DNA of 11,861 bases from Burkholderiales bacterium (lineage in GTDB: Bacteria; Pseudomonadota; Gammaproteobacteria; Burkholderiales; Usitatibacteraceae): assembly GCA_014378085.1 (NCBI GenBank), contig JACMOJ010000245.1, positions 1-11,861 of the forward strand. The letters run 5' to 3'. The notes beneath the pieces are model-generated. The model saw only the letters and a program-made list of their open reading frames with translations. It did not search any database and was not told the origin of the DNA. A program made the translations under genes and the position numbers. Shown piece after piece: positions 5,227 to 11,617 of this stretch. The stretch's first letter is position 1. Each line of letters starts with the position of its first letter.

Positions 5227-7319
5227 TCGGCGGCCTGCGGCGTCTGAGGTGTCTGGAAGGAAGGTGCCGCTGGTGCTGCTGGCGCTGCTGGCAATACCGA
5301 CGATGCGGGCGATGCCGGCAACTTAGAATCTTGCGATACCGATTGACGCACGCGCACCCGGTAACGCTTGTCGCCGATCGCAAACGCGCCGCCCAACGCC
5401 ATCAAGATACAACCCGCCCAAATCCAATCGATGAATGGTTTGACATAAATTCGCACCGCCCACGCTACCTTGGCTGGGTCACTCGACGCGGTGGTTTGCA
5501 CCGGCTCGCCAAGCGACACATAGAGATCACGGGTGATGCCTGAATCAATCGCCGCCTCCGTCATGGTTTGTCCGGAAGCAAAGTAAGTGCGTTTCTCGGG
5601 GTGCAACAGGTGCACCACTTTGCCGTTTTGGCTGACTTCAAAAGTACCCTTGATCGCGTCAAAGTTCGGACCTTGCCGAGCGCCGACCGATACGAACTTA
5701 AAGGTATAGCCGCCCTCGGTGACAGCATCGCCCGGCGCCATGCGTACATCGCGTTCACTTTCGTAACCTCGTACCAGCGTAATGCCAATCACTAGCACCG
5801 CCATGCCGACGTGCGCCAAATGCATGCCGTAGTAGCTTGCGCTGTTGGCGCGAAGTTTGGTCAACAGACCCTGCTCGGCGGTTGAGCGGACACGGTGGAT
5901 GATGCCTGCCACCGACGCTGCAATAATCCAATACGCCAGCAACAAACCCAATGCGACCAATGGTGTCCATTTACCCATTAAGAACGGGGTAATCACCGCG
6001 CAGCCAATCGCAGCACCAAGCGCCCATTTCAGACGCGTCCAAAGATCGGGCAGCGTGGCGTTGCGCCAAGCGGCAATCGGCCCGACCGCCATCAAAAACA
6101 GTGCGGGTGCCATCAGCGGATAAAACACCGCGTCGAAATACGGCGGGCCGACGGAAATTTTCCCCATGTTAAGGGCATCTAAAAACAGCGGGTACAACGT
6201 GCCCAGCATCACCGCCAACATCGCCACCAGCAGGAGCACGTTATTGGCCAGCAGCATGGCTTCACGCGAGGCCGGCGTAAACGCGCCAGGAATCTTCGCC
6301 AGCCCAAGCTGCGGCGCGCGCCACGCGTACAGGGCAAGGGATGCGCCGGTCACAATCACCAGAAAACCAAGAATGAACGCGCCACGCGCCGGGTCAGTTG
6401 CAAACGCATGCACACTCGTGAGCACACCGGAGCGCACCAAGAACGTGCCAAGCAACGAGAGCGAGAACGCAATGATCGCAAGTAACACCGTCCAGCTTTT
6501 GAAAATGCCACGCTTCTCCGTCACGGCGAGCGAGTGAATCAACGCGGTGCCCACCAACCACGGCATAAAGGATGCATTTTCAACCGGGTCCCAGAACCAC
6601 CAGCCGCCCCATCCCAGTTCGTAGTAAGCCCAAGCGCTACCGAGCGCAATACCGAGCGTGAGAAAAATCCACGCCGCCGTGGTCCACGGGCGCGACCAGC
6701 GTGCCCAAGTCGCGTCGAGCTTGCCGCCTATCAGCGCGGCGACGGCAAAGGCAAACGCAACAGAGAAACCGACGTAACCCATGTAGAGCATCGGCGGGTG
6801 ATAGATCATTCCCGGGTCTTGCAGCAGCGGGTTCAAGTCTCGCCCCTCTGCAACGGCAGGCACCAATCGCTCGAACGGATTGGATGTCAGCAACATGAAC
6901 AAGAAGAACCCGATCGCGATCAACCCCATTACCGACAACACCCGCGCAATCACCTCCTGCGGCAGGTTGCGACTAAACGCGGAAACGGCAAACGTCCAGC
7001 CGGCCAACATCAACACCCATAGCAGTAACGAGCCTTCATGCGACCCCCACGATGCGGTGATTTTGTAATACACGGGCAGCTTGGTATTTGAATTTGCCGC
7101 AACGTTTTTTACTGAAAAATCGCTGGTGACAAAACAATAAATCAAACAAACAAACGCAAACAGGACAAACACAAACTGGCCCGTCGCCAGCGGGCGCGCC
7201 ATGCTCATCAAGCGGTCGTTATTACGAAACGTGCCGACCAACGGCAGCGTGCCCAGCAACACCGCCAAACACAGCGCGATGATGAGCGAAAAATGACCTA
7301 GTTCGGGTATCAAGAGCAT
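5223..7319 (-). CDS. ccmF: CcmF, cytochrome c heme lyase subunit
   Basis: A 698-aa polytopic inner-membrane protein that transfers heme from holo-CcmE to the apocytochrome CXXCH thiols. The tryptophan-rich WWD domain is intact (GWGGWWFWDPVENASFMPW, about 236-254), as is WGSHEGS (91-97). Likely heme-ligand histidines are H174 (in IYHPPMLYMGYVG), H262, H304 (SGVLTSVHAF) and H500, one residue offset from the E. coli positions I recall (173, 261, 303, 491 region). A large periplasmic domain near 515-625 carries LHPEKR. The family is usually about 640-660 aa; the excess is a Pro/Ala-rich tail (about 666-698) partly built from 9-bp DNA repeats. The ATG lies 1 nt after the ccmE stop, and the stop overlaps the ccmG start. 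Confidence 0.97.
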   Translation of the reverse strand: MLLIPELGHFSLIIALCLAVLLGTLPLVGTFRNNDRLMSMARPLATGQFVFVLFAFVCLIYCFVTSDFSVKNVAANSNTKLPVYYKITASWGSHEGSLLLWVLMLAGWTFAVSAFSRNLPQEVIARVLSVMGLIAIGFFLFMLLTSNPFERLVPAVAEGRDLNPLLQDPGMIYHPPMLYMGYVGFSVAFAFAVAALIGGKLDATWARWSRPWTTAAWIFLTLGIALGSAWAYYELGWGGWWFWDPVENASFMPWLVGTALIHSLAVTEKRGIFKSWTVLLAIIAFSLSLLGTFLVRSGVLTSVHAFATDPARGAFILGFLVIVTGASLALYAWRAPQLGLAKIPGAFTPASREAMLLANNVLLLVAMLAVMLGTLYPLFLDALNMGKISVGPPYFDAVFYPLMAPALFLMAVGPIAAWRNATLPDLWTRLKWALGAAIGCAVITPFLMGKWTPLVALGLLLAYWIIAASVAGIIHRVRSTAEQGLLTKLRANSASYYGMHLAHVGMAVLVIGITLVRGYESERDVRMAPGDAVTEGGYTFKFVSVGARQGPNFDAIKGTFEVSQNGKVVHLLHPEKRTYFASGQTMTEAAIDSGITRDLYVSLGEPVQTTASSDPAKVAWAVRIYVKPFIDWIWAGCILMALGGAFAIGDKRYRVRVRQSVSQDSKLPASPASSVLPAAPAAPAAPSFQTPQTPQAAE
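5263..5289. repeat. 9-bp tandem repeat in the ccmF 3' end
   Basis: Three 9-bp units (ggtgccgct, ggtgctgct, ggcgctgct) encode a repeated Pro-Ala-Ala type tail in CcmF (residues about 677-686). The repeat is in frame and lies beyond the conserved domain, so copy-number changes would alter only the tail length. Confidence 0.7.
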
Positions 7320-7320
7320 C

Positions 7321-7821
7321 TCACTTTCCGGCCGGTTTCCCGACTTGTGTCACCACCGGCTTTTGGCCGGCGAATACTTTTCCTTCGATCGGATGCCCGG
7401 CGCGCTTTAACGCTTCTGCGGCTTCGGGCGGCATGTAGTTTTCATCGTGTTTTGCCAAGACTTCGGACGCGGTAAACACGCCGTCACCACCAATCCGGCC
7501 CTGCCCCACCACGCCTTTACCCTCTTTGAAAAGATCGGGAAGGATGCCGGTGTAACGCACCGGAATTGATTGCACGGTGTCGGTGACGGTGAAGGCCACT
7601 GTCAAACCATCTGGCTTGCGTTGAACACTGCCCTCAGTGACCAAGCCGCCAATGCGGAAGGTCCGGTCTTTCGGCGCTTTGTTTTGCGAAACTTCTGACG
7701 GCGTAAAAAAGAACACCAGGTTCGAATTAAACGCACGCAGCACTAACGTCACCGCAACAGCCAAGGTGGCAACCCCGACCGCGACCCACATAAAACGCTT
7801 TGCCCGCAACGTCAACTTCAT
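7321..7821 (-). CDS. ccmE: CcmE, periplasmic heme chaperone
   Basis: A 166-aa protein with one N-terminal membrane anchor (about residues 10-30) and a periplasmic OB-fold beta-barrel domain. The heme-attachment motif is LAKHDENYMPPE: His125 would form the covalent bond to the heme vinyl group and Tyr129 is the expected axial ligand (the HxxxY type of CcmE). FTPSEV near 39-44, FRIGGLV near 55-61 and VRYTGILPDLFKEG near 88-101 are family motifs. It receives heme through CcmC/CcmD, is released by CcmAB and delivers heme to CcmF. The short tail past the motif is Gly/Lys/Pro-rich and flexible. The start overlaps the ccmD stop as ATGA; ccmF begins 1 nt past its stop. Confidence 0.96.
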   Translation of the reverse strand: MKLTLRAKRFMWVAVGVATLAVAVTLVLRAFNSNLVFFFTPSEVSQNKAPKDRTFRIGGLVTEGSVQRKPDGLTVAFTVTDTVQSIPVRYTGILPDLFKEGKGVVGQGRIGGDGVFTASEVLAKHDENYMPPEAAEALKRAGHPIEGKVFAGQKPVVTQVGKPAGK

Positions 7822-8051
7822 CGCGACACCTTTCCTGCGCCGTCTTGCGTCGTTTTGTCGAGCGTCGTTTTGTCGAGCGTCGTTTTTTCGAGCGTCGTTT
7901 TGTCAAGCGACGAGCGAACGGCATTTTGCGCGCGGTCAATCCGCAGACGCACCATCACGATCTCAATGGCAATTACCAATAAAAACGCGCCAAACGAGCC
8001 CCACACATAGAAGCCACGACCATCCATTACAAAAAACTCTGCCCAATTCAA
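7818..8051 (-). CDS. ccmD: CcmD, small heme exporter protein with a repeat-extended tail
   Basis: A 77-aa small inner-membrane protein that stabilises the CcmC-CcmE complex and takes part in release of holo-CcmE. The N-terminus MNWAEFFVMDGRGFYVWGSFG is highly typical of the family, followed by one transmembrane helix (about residues 20-36) and basic residues at 35-40. The start codon is a TTG (8049-8051) overlapping the ccmC stop as TTGA. No in-frame ATG lies near, and the typical N-terminus begins exactly there. Residues about 49-68 are (D/E)KTTL repeats produced by a 15-bp tandem DNA repeat, making the protein slightly longer and more polar at the cytoplasmic end than usual. The gene stop overlaps the ccmE start. 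Confidence 0.9.
   Translation of the reverse strand: MNWAEFFVMDGRGFYVWGSFGAFLLVIAIEIVMVRLRIDRAQNAVRSSLDKTTLEKTTLDKTTLDKTTQDGAGKVSR
7847..7906. repeat. 15-bp tandem repeat, four copies, inside ccmD
   Basis: Four adjacent 15-bp units read gcgtcgttttgtcga (7847-7861), the same again (7862-7876), gcgtcgttttttcga (7877-7891) and gcgtcgttttgtcaa (7892-7906). The first two are identical; the others differ by one base each. On the coding (minus) strand they encode the LDKTT/LEKTT pentapeptide repeats in the CcmD tail. The length is a multiple of three, so changes in copy number keep the frame. Confidence 0.93.
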
Positions 8052-8782
8052 TTGCGCACCTCGCGAATATCCTTTACCCAGCCCGCGTACTGTTCACGCT
8101 CCAAAATGATGGCCCGCACGCGGCACAGCGCCACCGCGATCGAATACATCCAGCAGGCCAGCGCCATCACCAACATGCCGGCCAACATGGTGGCTGCCAT
8201 TTTGTTGCCCTGCGTAAGTGACACCGAGGCACCTTGGTGCAGCGTGTTCCACCACTTAACGGAAAAATAAATAATCGGCACATTGATTGATCCGACTAAC
8301 ACCAGCAATGCACCCGCTTTGTCTGCGCGCTTCTTGTCTTCGATTGCATTCACCAGCGCCATATAACCGATGTACAAAAACAGCAAAATCAGGGTCGAGG
8401 TCATGCGTGCGTCCCACACCCAGTAGGTGCCCCAAGTCGGTTTGCCCCAAAGCGCCCCCGTCCACAACGCCAGCGCGGTAAACAGCATGCCGGTCGGCGC
8501 CAGCGCTTCCATCATCATTGCCGACAGCCGCGTTTGATAAACCAGCGCCATCACCGCGTACACCGCCATGACCAGATAGATGAACATCGCCATCCATGCG
8601 CTCGGTACGTGAATGAAGATGATGCGATATACCTCGCCTTGCTGAAAATCTTCTGGTGCAACAAACAAGCCCAAATAAAGACCCGCGACAGCGAGCAAAA
8701 ACGCGAGTACGCCAAACCAGGGCACCAGCTTACCTGCGACTGGATAAAACGAGGACGGCGCGGAGTATTTAAATAAACTCAT
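8048..8782 (-). CDS. ccmC: CcmC, heme-handling protein (heme transfer to CcmE)
   Basis: A 244-aa inner-membrane protein with six expected transmembrane helices and a WWD motif (WGKPTWGTYWVWDARMTS, 112-129). Conserved histidines H58 (IFIHVPSAW) and H182 (TLHQG) match the two heme-ligand histidines of E. coli CcmC (positions 60 and 184 as I recall). It presents heme in the periplasm and promotes the covalent bond to CcmE His125. Length and all motifs are normal. ATG 8782 lies 1 nt past the ccmB stop. The stop overlaps the TTG start of ccmD. Confidence 0.96.
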   Translation of the reverse strand: MSLFKYSAPSSFYPVAGKLVPWFGVLAFLLAVAGLYLGLFVAPEDFQQGEVYRIIFIHVPSAWMAMFIYLVMAVYAVMALVYQTRLSAMMMEALAPTGMLFTALALWTGALWGKPTWGTYWVWDARMTSTLILLFLYIGYMALVNAIEDKKRADKAGALLVLVGSINVPIIYFSVKWWNTLHQGASVSLTQGNKMAATMLAGMLVMALACWMYSIAVALCRVRAIILEREQYAGWVKDIREVRN

Positions 8783-8783
8783 G

Positions 8784-9491
8784 TCAATCCAGTGAAATTT
8801 TCACCGCTGCGGCAGCCGCAAACGGTGTTGTCACGACACCGAACAGCAACATCGCCGCGAGTAATGATAAGTTCGCCATGACATCCATCCCCGCCAGGCT
8901 CGCCTCGACTGCCCCGGCACCAAAAATCAACACCGGGATGTAGAGCGGCAACACTAGCAGCGCCATTAAAATTGAACCTCCTCGCACGCCGAGCACCAAT
9001 GCCGCGCCGATCGCCCCTAACATCGTCAAAATCGGCGTCCCCAGCAATAGACCCGCAACCATCACCAGGAGTTCACTAGCATCCAAGCCAAACTGCAGGC
9101 CCATCACCGGCGCGACGATCGCTAACGGCAGCCCGGTGGTTAACCAATGTGCCAGCATTTTACCGGCGCAAAGTAATGGCAGCGGATAAGGTGATAGCGC
9201 CAATTGTTCTAGCGTGCCGTCAAGAAAGTCACTTTGGAACATGCGCGGCAGCGTCAGCATCACCGCGAGCAGCGCACATACCCAAACCACGCCAGCGGCG
9301 ATACGGTTCAAGATCGCCGACTCGGGCCCAATGGCGAGCGGAAACAGACTCACCACGATCACAAAGAACGCCAACGCTTGGGCAAGCTCGCCTTTCGAGC
9401 GCATTGCAAGTTTCATATCTCGCGTGAGCGTGAGCCACACCCCGCGTTCGGGCGCGGTCAGCTCTTGCTTGCCAGCCAACACCGCGCTCAT
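8784..9491 (-). CDS. ccmB: CcmB, ABC-transporter membrane subunit
   Basis: A 235-aa integral membrane protein, the permease partner of the ATPase CcmA. About six hydrophobic segments are visible (near 38-55, 62-82, 106-132, 138-163, 169-195 and 206-228). The cytoplasmic stretch FQSDFLDGTLEQL (85-97), GTPILTMLGAIGAAL (151-165) and LPLYIPVLIFG (181-191) are family signatures. With CcmA it uses ATP to release holo-CcmE from CcmC/CcmD. ATG 9491 was preferred over a TTG one codon upstream because it overlaps the ccmA stop by one base (TGATG). The N-terminus carries about 18 more residues than the shorter homologues I recall, upstream of the LTRDMKLAMR amphipathic helix. Confidence 0.94.
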   Translation of the reverse strand: MSAVLAGKQELTAPERGVWLTLTRDMKLAMRSKGELAQALAFFVIVVSLFPLAIGPESAILNRIAAGVVWVCALLAVMLTLPRMFQSDFLDGTLEQLALSPYPLPLLCAGKMLAHWLTTGLPLAIVAPVMGLQFGLDASELLVMVAGLLLGTPILTMLGAIGAALVLGVRGGSILMALLVLPLYIPVLIFGAGAVEASLAGMDVMANLSLLAAMLLFGVVTTPFAAAAAVKISLD

Positions 9492-10132
9492 CAAAGCTCC
9501 TGCATGTGTAGCTCGACCACATTGCCAGACAGGCTCATCAGCAAATGTGTCGCAATCACGGCGACGCCACCTGCCGCCAAATGCGCATCCACGATGCGCA
9601 GAAACAATGCGCTCCCGTCGGCGTCCAGCGCGTTGGTTGGCTCATCCAACAGCCAAATCGATTTCTGCGCCGCGCCACAGCTCAAGTGCAGCCGTGCCAA
9701 TCCGATGCGGCGCTTTTGCCCCTGCGACAATCTGCGCGCCATCACATCGCGCCGCTCATACAAGCCAACCGCCTTTAACGCGTCTAGTTGCTGCGCCTGT
9801 GTGGCGAAATTCGCGTCTAACGCCAATTGGTCAGCAAGATTTTCGCGCGCCGTGAAATCATCTTTCAACGCGTTAGCGTGCCCGATATAGAGAATGGAAA
9901 AGCGCGCATCGCCACTCAACGCTGGAACAGCTTGTTGACCGATTAACACCTCGCCCGCATCGGCCTCGGTGAGCCCGGCGATAACCCGCAGCAGACTTGT
10001 TTTGCCGACGCCATTGGGGCCGCGCAACACCACCGCGTGCCCGCTGTCCACCGAAATACTTAGCCCTGAAAATAGCTGCTTCGGCCCCCGCGTGAGGCTG
10101 AGCTCTTTGGCTTCCAACGCCACCTCAGACAT
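9491..10132 (-). CDS. ccmA: CcmA, ABC-transporter ATPase of cytochrome c maturation
   Basis: A 213-aa ATPase. Walker A is GPNGVGKT (38-45), the ABC signature LSQGQ is at 135-139, Walker B is IWLLDEP (159-165) with the catalytic Glu, the D-loop ALD is at 168-170 and the H-loop His is at 196. The LYIGHANALKDDFTARENL stretch (81-99) is typical of CcmA. It powers the CcmAB step that frees holo-CcmE. Length is normal. The start overlaps the ccmI stop by one base (TAATG), and the stop overlaps the ccmB start by one base. Confidence 0.96.
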   Translation of the reverse strand: MSEVALEAKELSLTRGPKQLFSGLSISVDSGHAVVLRGPNGVGKTSLLRVIAGLTEADAGEVLIGQQAVPALSGDARFSILYIGHANALKDDFTARENLADQLALDANFATQAQQLDALKAVGLYERRDVMARRLSQGQKRRIGLARLHLSCGAAQKSIWLLDEPTNALDADGSALFLRIVDAHLAAGGVAVIATHLLMSLSGNVVELHMQEL

Positions 10133-11508
10133 TATGGCGCCACTTTGTCGATGACGATTTTCAGCGCACTCATCGGCGGGCGAACGGCAGGCGTCATGCC
10201 ATGCAAATCGCCAGGCTGCAAGGTTGCCGTACCGGCCTTAGAAATTCGCGCCTCGATGACAACTTCGGCAAAAGACGACAAATTCATCCCCGGTGCCATC
10301 GCCATCGCGTCACTCAGCTCGAACCGGAACGGCCATTCTGAGGGCACAGGCACACGCAAAATCGCCAGCGGCATCTTTGGCCGCGGGTTTGGCCCACTGG
10401 CTGCCCGTGCGAACACAAACAATGTATCGCCCTTGGCTATCTTGTTTGCAAGCGCAGGCGCTAGTGCCACTTCGCCGGAAACAACCTTGCCAGGAGCTTG
10501 TGGTGACGCCGCGGGTGACGCAGGTGACGCGAGTGACGATGGAGGCGTAGGGGTAGACGACGGCGGATTTATCGCAGCTTGGGCTGGTGGAACGGCGCCA
10601 GCCTGACCAGTCTTAATTTCTTTAATGATCGATGACACCTGCGCCGCGTCGTCAGACTCTTTCGGCAATACGGCGAGGAGACGTTCCCAGTACTTCAACG
10701 ACTGCGCTTTGTTACCCGCACGCATCTCTGCGGTTCCGGCTAACGCAAGCGCCTTCATATTCTTCGGATCGACCTTTAACGCACGCTGGGTGAGCTCCAT
10801 CGGTTTGCCGGCGAAGTTACCGTCCTGCACCATCACCTGCACGTCGGCGTAATCAGCGAGTAACTGGGCGTCGTTTGGCGTGATTGCCAAAGCACGCTCA
10901 AACGCCTTCGCCGCCGCGCCCCACTGCCCAAGCGCGTTTTGTGACCGCGCCAGCAGAATCCACCCCTTTGGGTCCTCCGGATTGGCTTCCATTTTTTTGG
11001 CCAGATTTTCGACCAACGCGAGCACTTGCTTCTCCGACATCGGGGCATTGGGATCGGCGCGCGGATCGGCATTCGGATCGGCATTTGGGGCCGTACTGGC
11101 AGCGTTGTTCTGCGCCACCATCGCCGCCGCTTGTCGCGCATCATGCGCGCCCAAGAAAACGTAGCCAAACATCGACGTTCCCACCACCAAAATAGAAAGC
11201 ACAACCGCTAGTATCCACGGGCGTTTTGCGGCTTTTCCGCCTGAAGATGCCCGTGTTTGCTCGGGTTTATCCGAATCTAGCTCGCCCGCTAGACGACTGC
11301 TCAACTCTTCGATAACGGCTTCACGTTCGGCGCCGGTGATTAAACCGCGCGCGTAATCGGCCTCAACTTCGCGGCGCTGCACTCGAAAAGCTTCGAGATT
11401 GCTCGCCTCCGTCGATGGGGAATTTGAACCCGTTTTGGAGCGCAGCAAGGGCCAACATACAAAGATGACGGCAACCAGCAACATTGAGGCGGCGAACGCG
11501 AAGAACAT
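10132..11508 (-). CDS. ccmI: CcmI/CycH, TPR apocytochrome c chaperone
   Basis: A 458-aa membrane protein with an N-terminal helix (about residues 2-22), a cytoplasmic loop with a short coiled region (about 38-80), a second helix (about 98-120) and a large periplasmic part. Tetratricopeptide repeats lie at about 157-285 (for example GWILLARSQNALGQWGAAAKAFERALAITPNDAQLLADYA). A Pro/Ser/Ala linker follows (305-340), then a beta-type C-terminal domain (345-458; GDTLFVFARAA, MPLAILR, MAMAPGMNLSS). It binds the C-terminal helix of apocytochrome c and hands it to CcmF/CcmH. It is the first gene of this operon, where it usually follows ccmH. ATG 11508 starts the protein directly at the first helix; no clear ribosome binding site is visible upstream. 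Confidence 0.92.
   Translation of the reverse strand: MFFAFAASMLLVAVIFVCWPLLRSKTGSNSPSTEASNLEAFRVQRREVEADYARGLITGAEREAVIEELSSRLAGELDSDKPEQTRASSGGKAAKRPWILAVVLSILVVGTSMFGYVFLGAHDARQAAAMVAQNNAASTAPNADPNADPRADPNAPMSEKQVLALVENLAKKMEANPEDPKGWILLARSQNALGQWGAAAKAFERALAITPNDAQLLADYADVQVMVQDGNFAGKPMELTQRALKVDPKNMKALALAGTAEMRAGNKAQSLKYWERLLAVLPKESDDAAQVSSIIKEIKTGQAGAVPPAQAAINPPSSTPTPPSSLASPASPAASPQAPGKVVSGEVALAPALANKIAKGDTLFVFARAASGPNPRPKMPLAILRVPVPSEWPFRFELSDAMAMAPGMNLSSFAEVVIEARISKAGTATLQPGDLHGMTPAVRPPMSALKIVIDKVAP
10502..10540. repeat. 9-bp repeats in the ccmI linker
   Basis: Units ggtgacgcc, ggtgacgca, ggtgacgcg and agtgacgat lie at 10502-10510, 10514-10522, 10523-10531 and 10532-10540, with one extra codon (gcg) between the first two. 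They encode Ser-Pro-Ala type repeats in the linker between the TPR and C-terminal domains of CcmI. Confidence 0.65.
11051..11086. repeat. 12-bp tandem repeat in ccmI
   Basis: Three 12-bp units, ggatcggcgcgc, ggatcggcattc and ggatcggcattt, encode the Ala-Asp-Pro-(Asn/Arg) repeats near residues 142-154 of CcmI. These lie in the linker between the second membrane helix and the TPR domain. Confidence 0.75.
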
Positions 11509-11616
11509 GGGGCGGCAACTTATTGAAGACGTAGGCCATCATTATAGCGATGCCGCCTAGCGGGACCTGGCTCCCGGTCGCCTTATTGTGTTGGCGAACG
11601 CGCGTACAATCCTGCC
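11509..11616. promoter_or_regulatory. Divergent intergenic region between ccmI and the outer-membrane gene
   Basis: This 108-nt region must drive ccmI to the left and the plus-strand gene to the right. A short inverted repeat (cggga 11561-11565, tcccg 11572-11576, 6-nt loop) sits near its middle, between the two candidate -10 boxes. It could be a shared operator, but a 5-bp arm is weak evidence. Confidence 0.5.
11541..11569 (-). promoter_or_regulatory. Candidate promoter of the ccm operon
   Basis: On the minus strand a perfect TATAAT (plus positions 11541-11546) lies 32 bp upstream of the ccmI ATG. That predicts a transcript start near 11534 and a leader of about 25 nt. The -35 position (about 11564-11569, CAGGTC) matches poorly, so an activator may be needed or the assignment may be wrong. 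It is the best candidate for the whole operon, because all downstream junctions except ccmG-ccmH overlap or are 1 nt apart. Confidence 0.45.
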
Positions 11617-11617
11617 A
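11605..11617 (+). promoter_or_regulatory. -10 box implying a leaderless transcript
   Basis: TACAAT at 11605-11610 ends 6 nt before the ATG at 11617. Usual spacing would place transcription start at or next to the A of that ATG. A weak -35 (TTATTG, 11583-11588) lies 16 bp upstream. No ribosome binding site is visible before the ATG, which agrees with a leaderless mRNA, provided the ATG is the right start. Confidence 0.4.

Noticed and set aside
6534..7022. A 162-codon plus-strand open frame inside ccmF
   Set aside because: Very Arg/Gln/His-rich, no ribosome binding site or fold signature, and antisense to the conserved WWD domain of CcmF.
7847..7906. Repeat cluster considered as a CRISPR array
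   Set aside because: Units are directly adjacent with no spacers, only 15 bp long and in frame within ccmD, and no cas gene is present.
7637..8221. A 194-codon plus-strand open frame opposite ccmE, ccmD and ccmC
   Set aside because: It spans three real genes on the other strand. Its repetitive FCRASF segments are just the reverse reading of the 15-bp repeat in ccmD.
9492..9494. TTG as the ccmB start, one codon before the ATG
   Set aside because: The ATG at 9491 overlaps the ccmA stop by one base, the same coupling type as neighbouring genes, and is the stronger start codon.
9214..9890. Two long plus-strand open frames (over 210 codons) opposite ccmA and ccmB
   Set aside because: They are antisense to a clear ABC ATPase and permease with intact motifs, show no domain features, and have Arg/Ser/Pro/His-rich composition typical of shadow frames in GC-rich DNA.
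257..11508. A new defence, mobile or secondary-metabolite system
   Set aside because: Every long minus-strand gene fits a known housekeeping or cytochrome-maturation family. I see no transposase, integrase, toxin-antitoxin pair, tRNA or attachment site.
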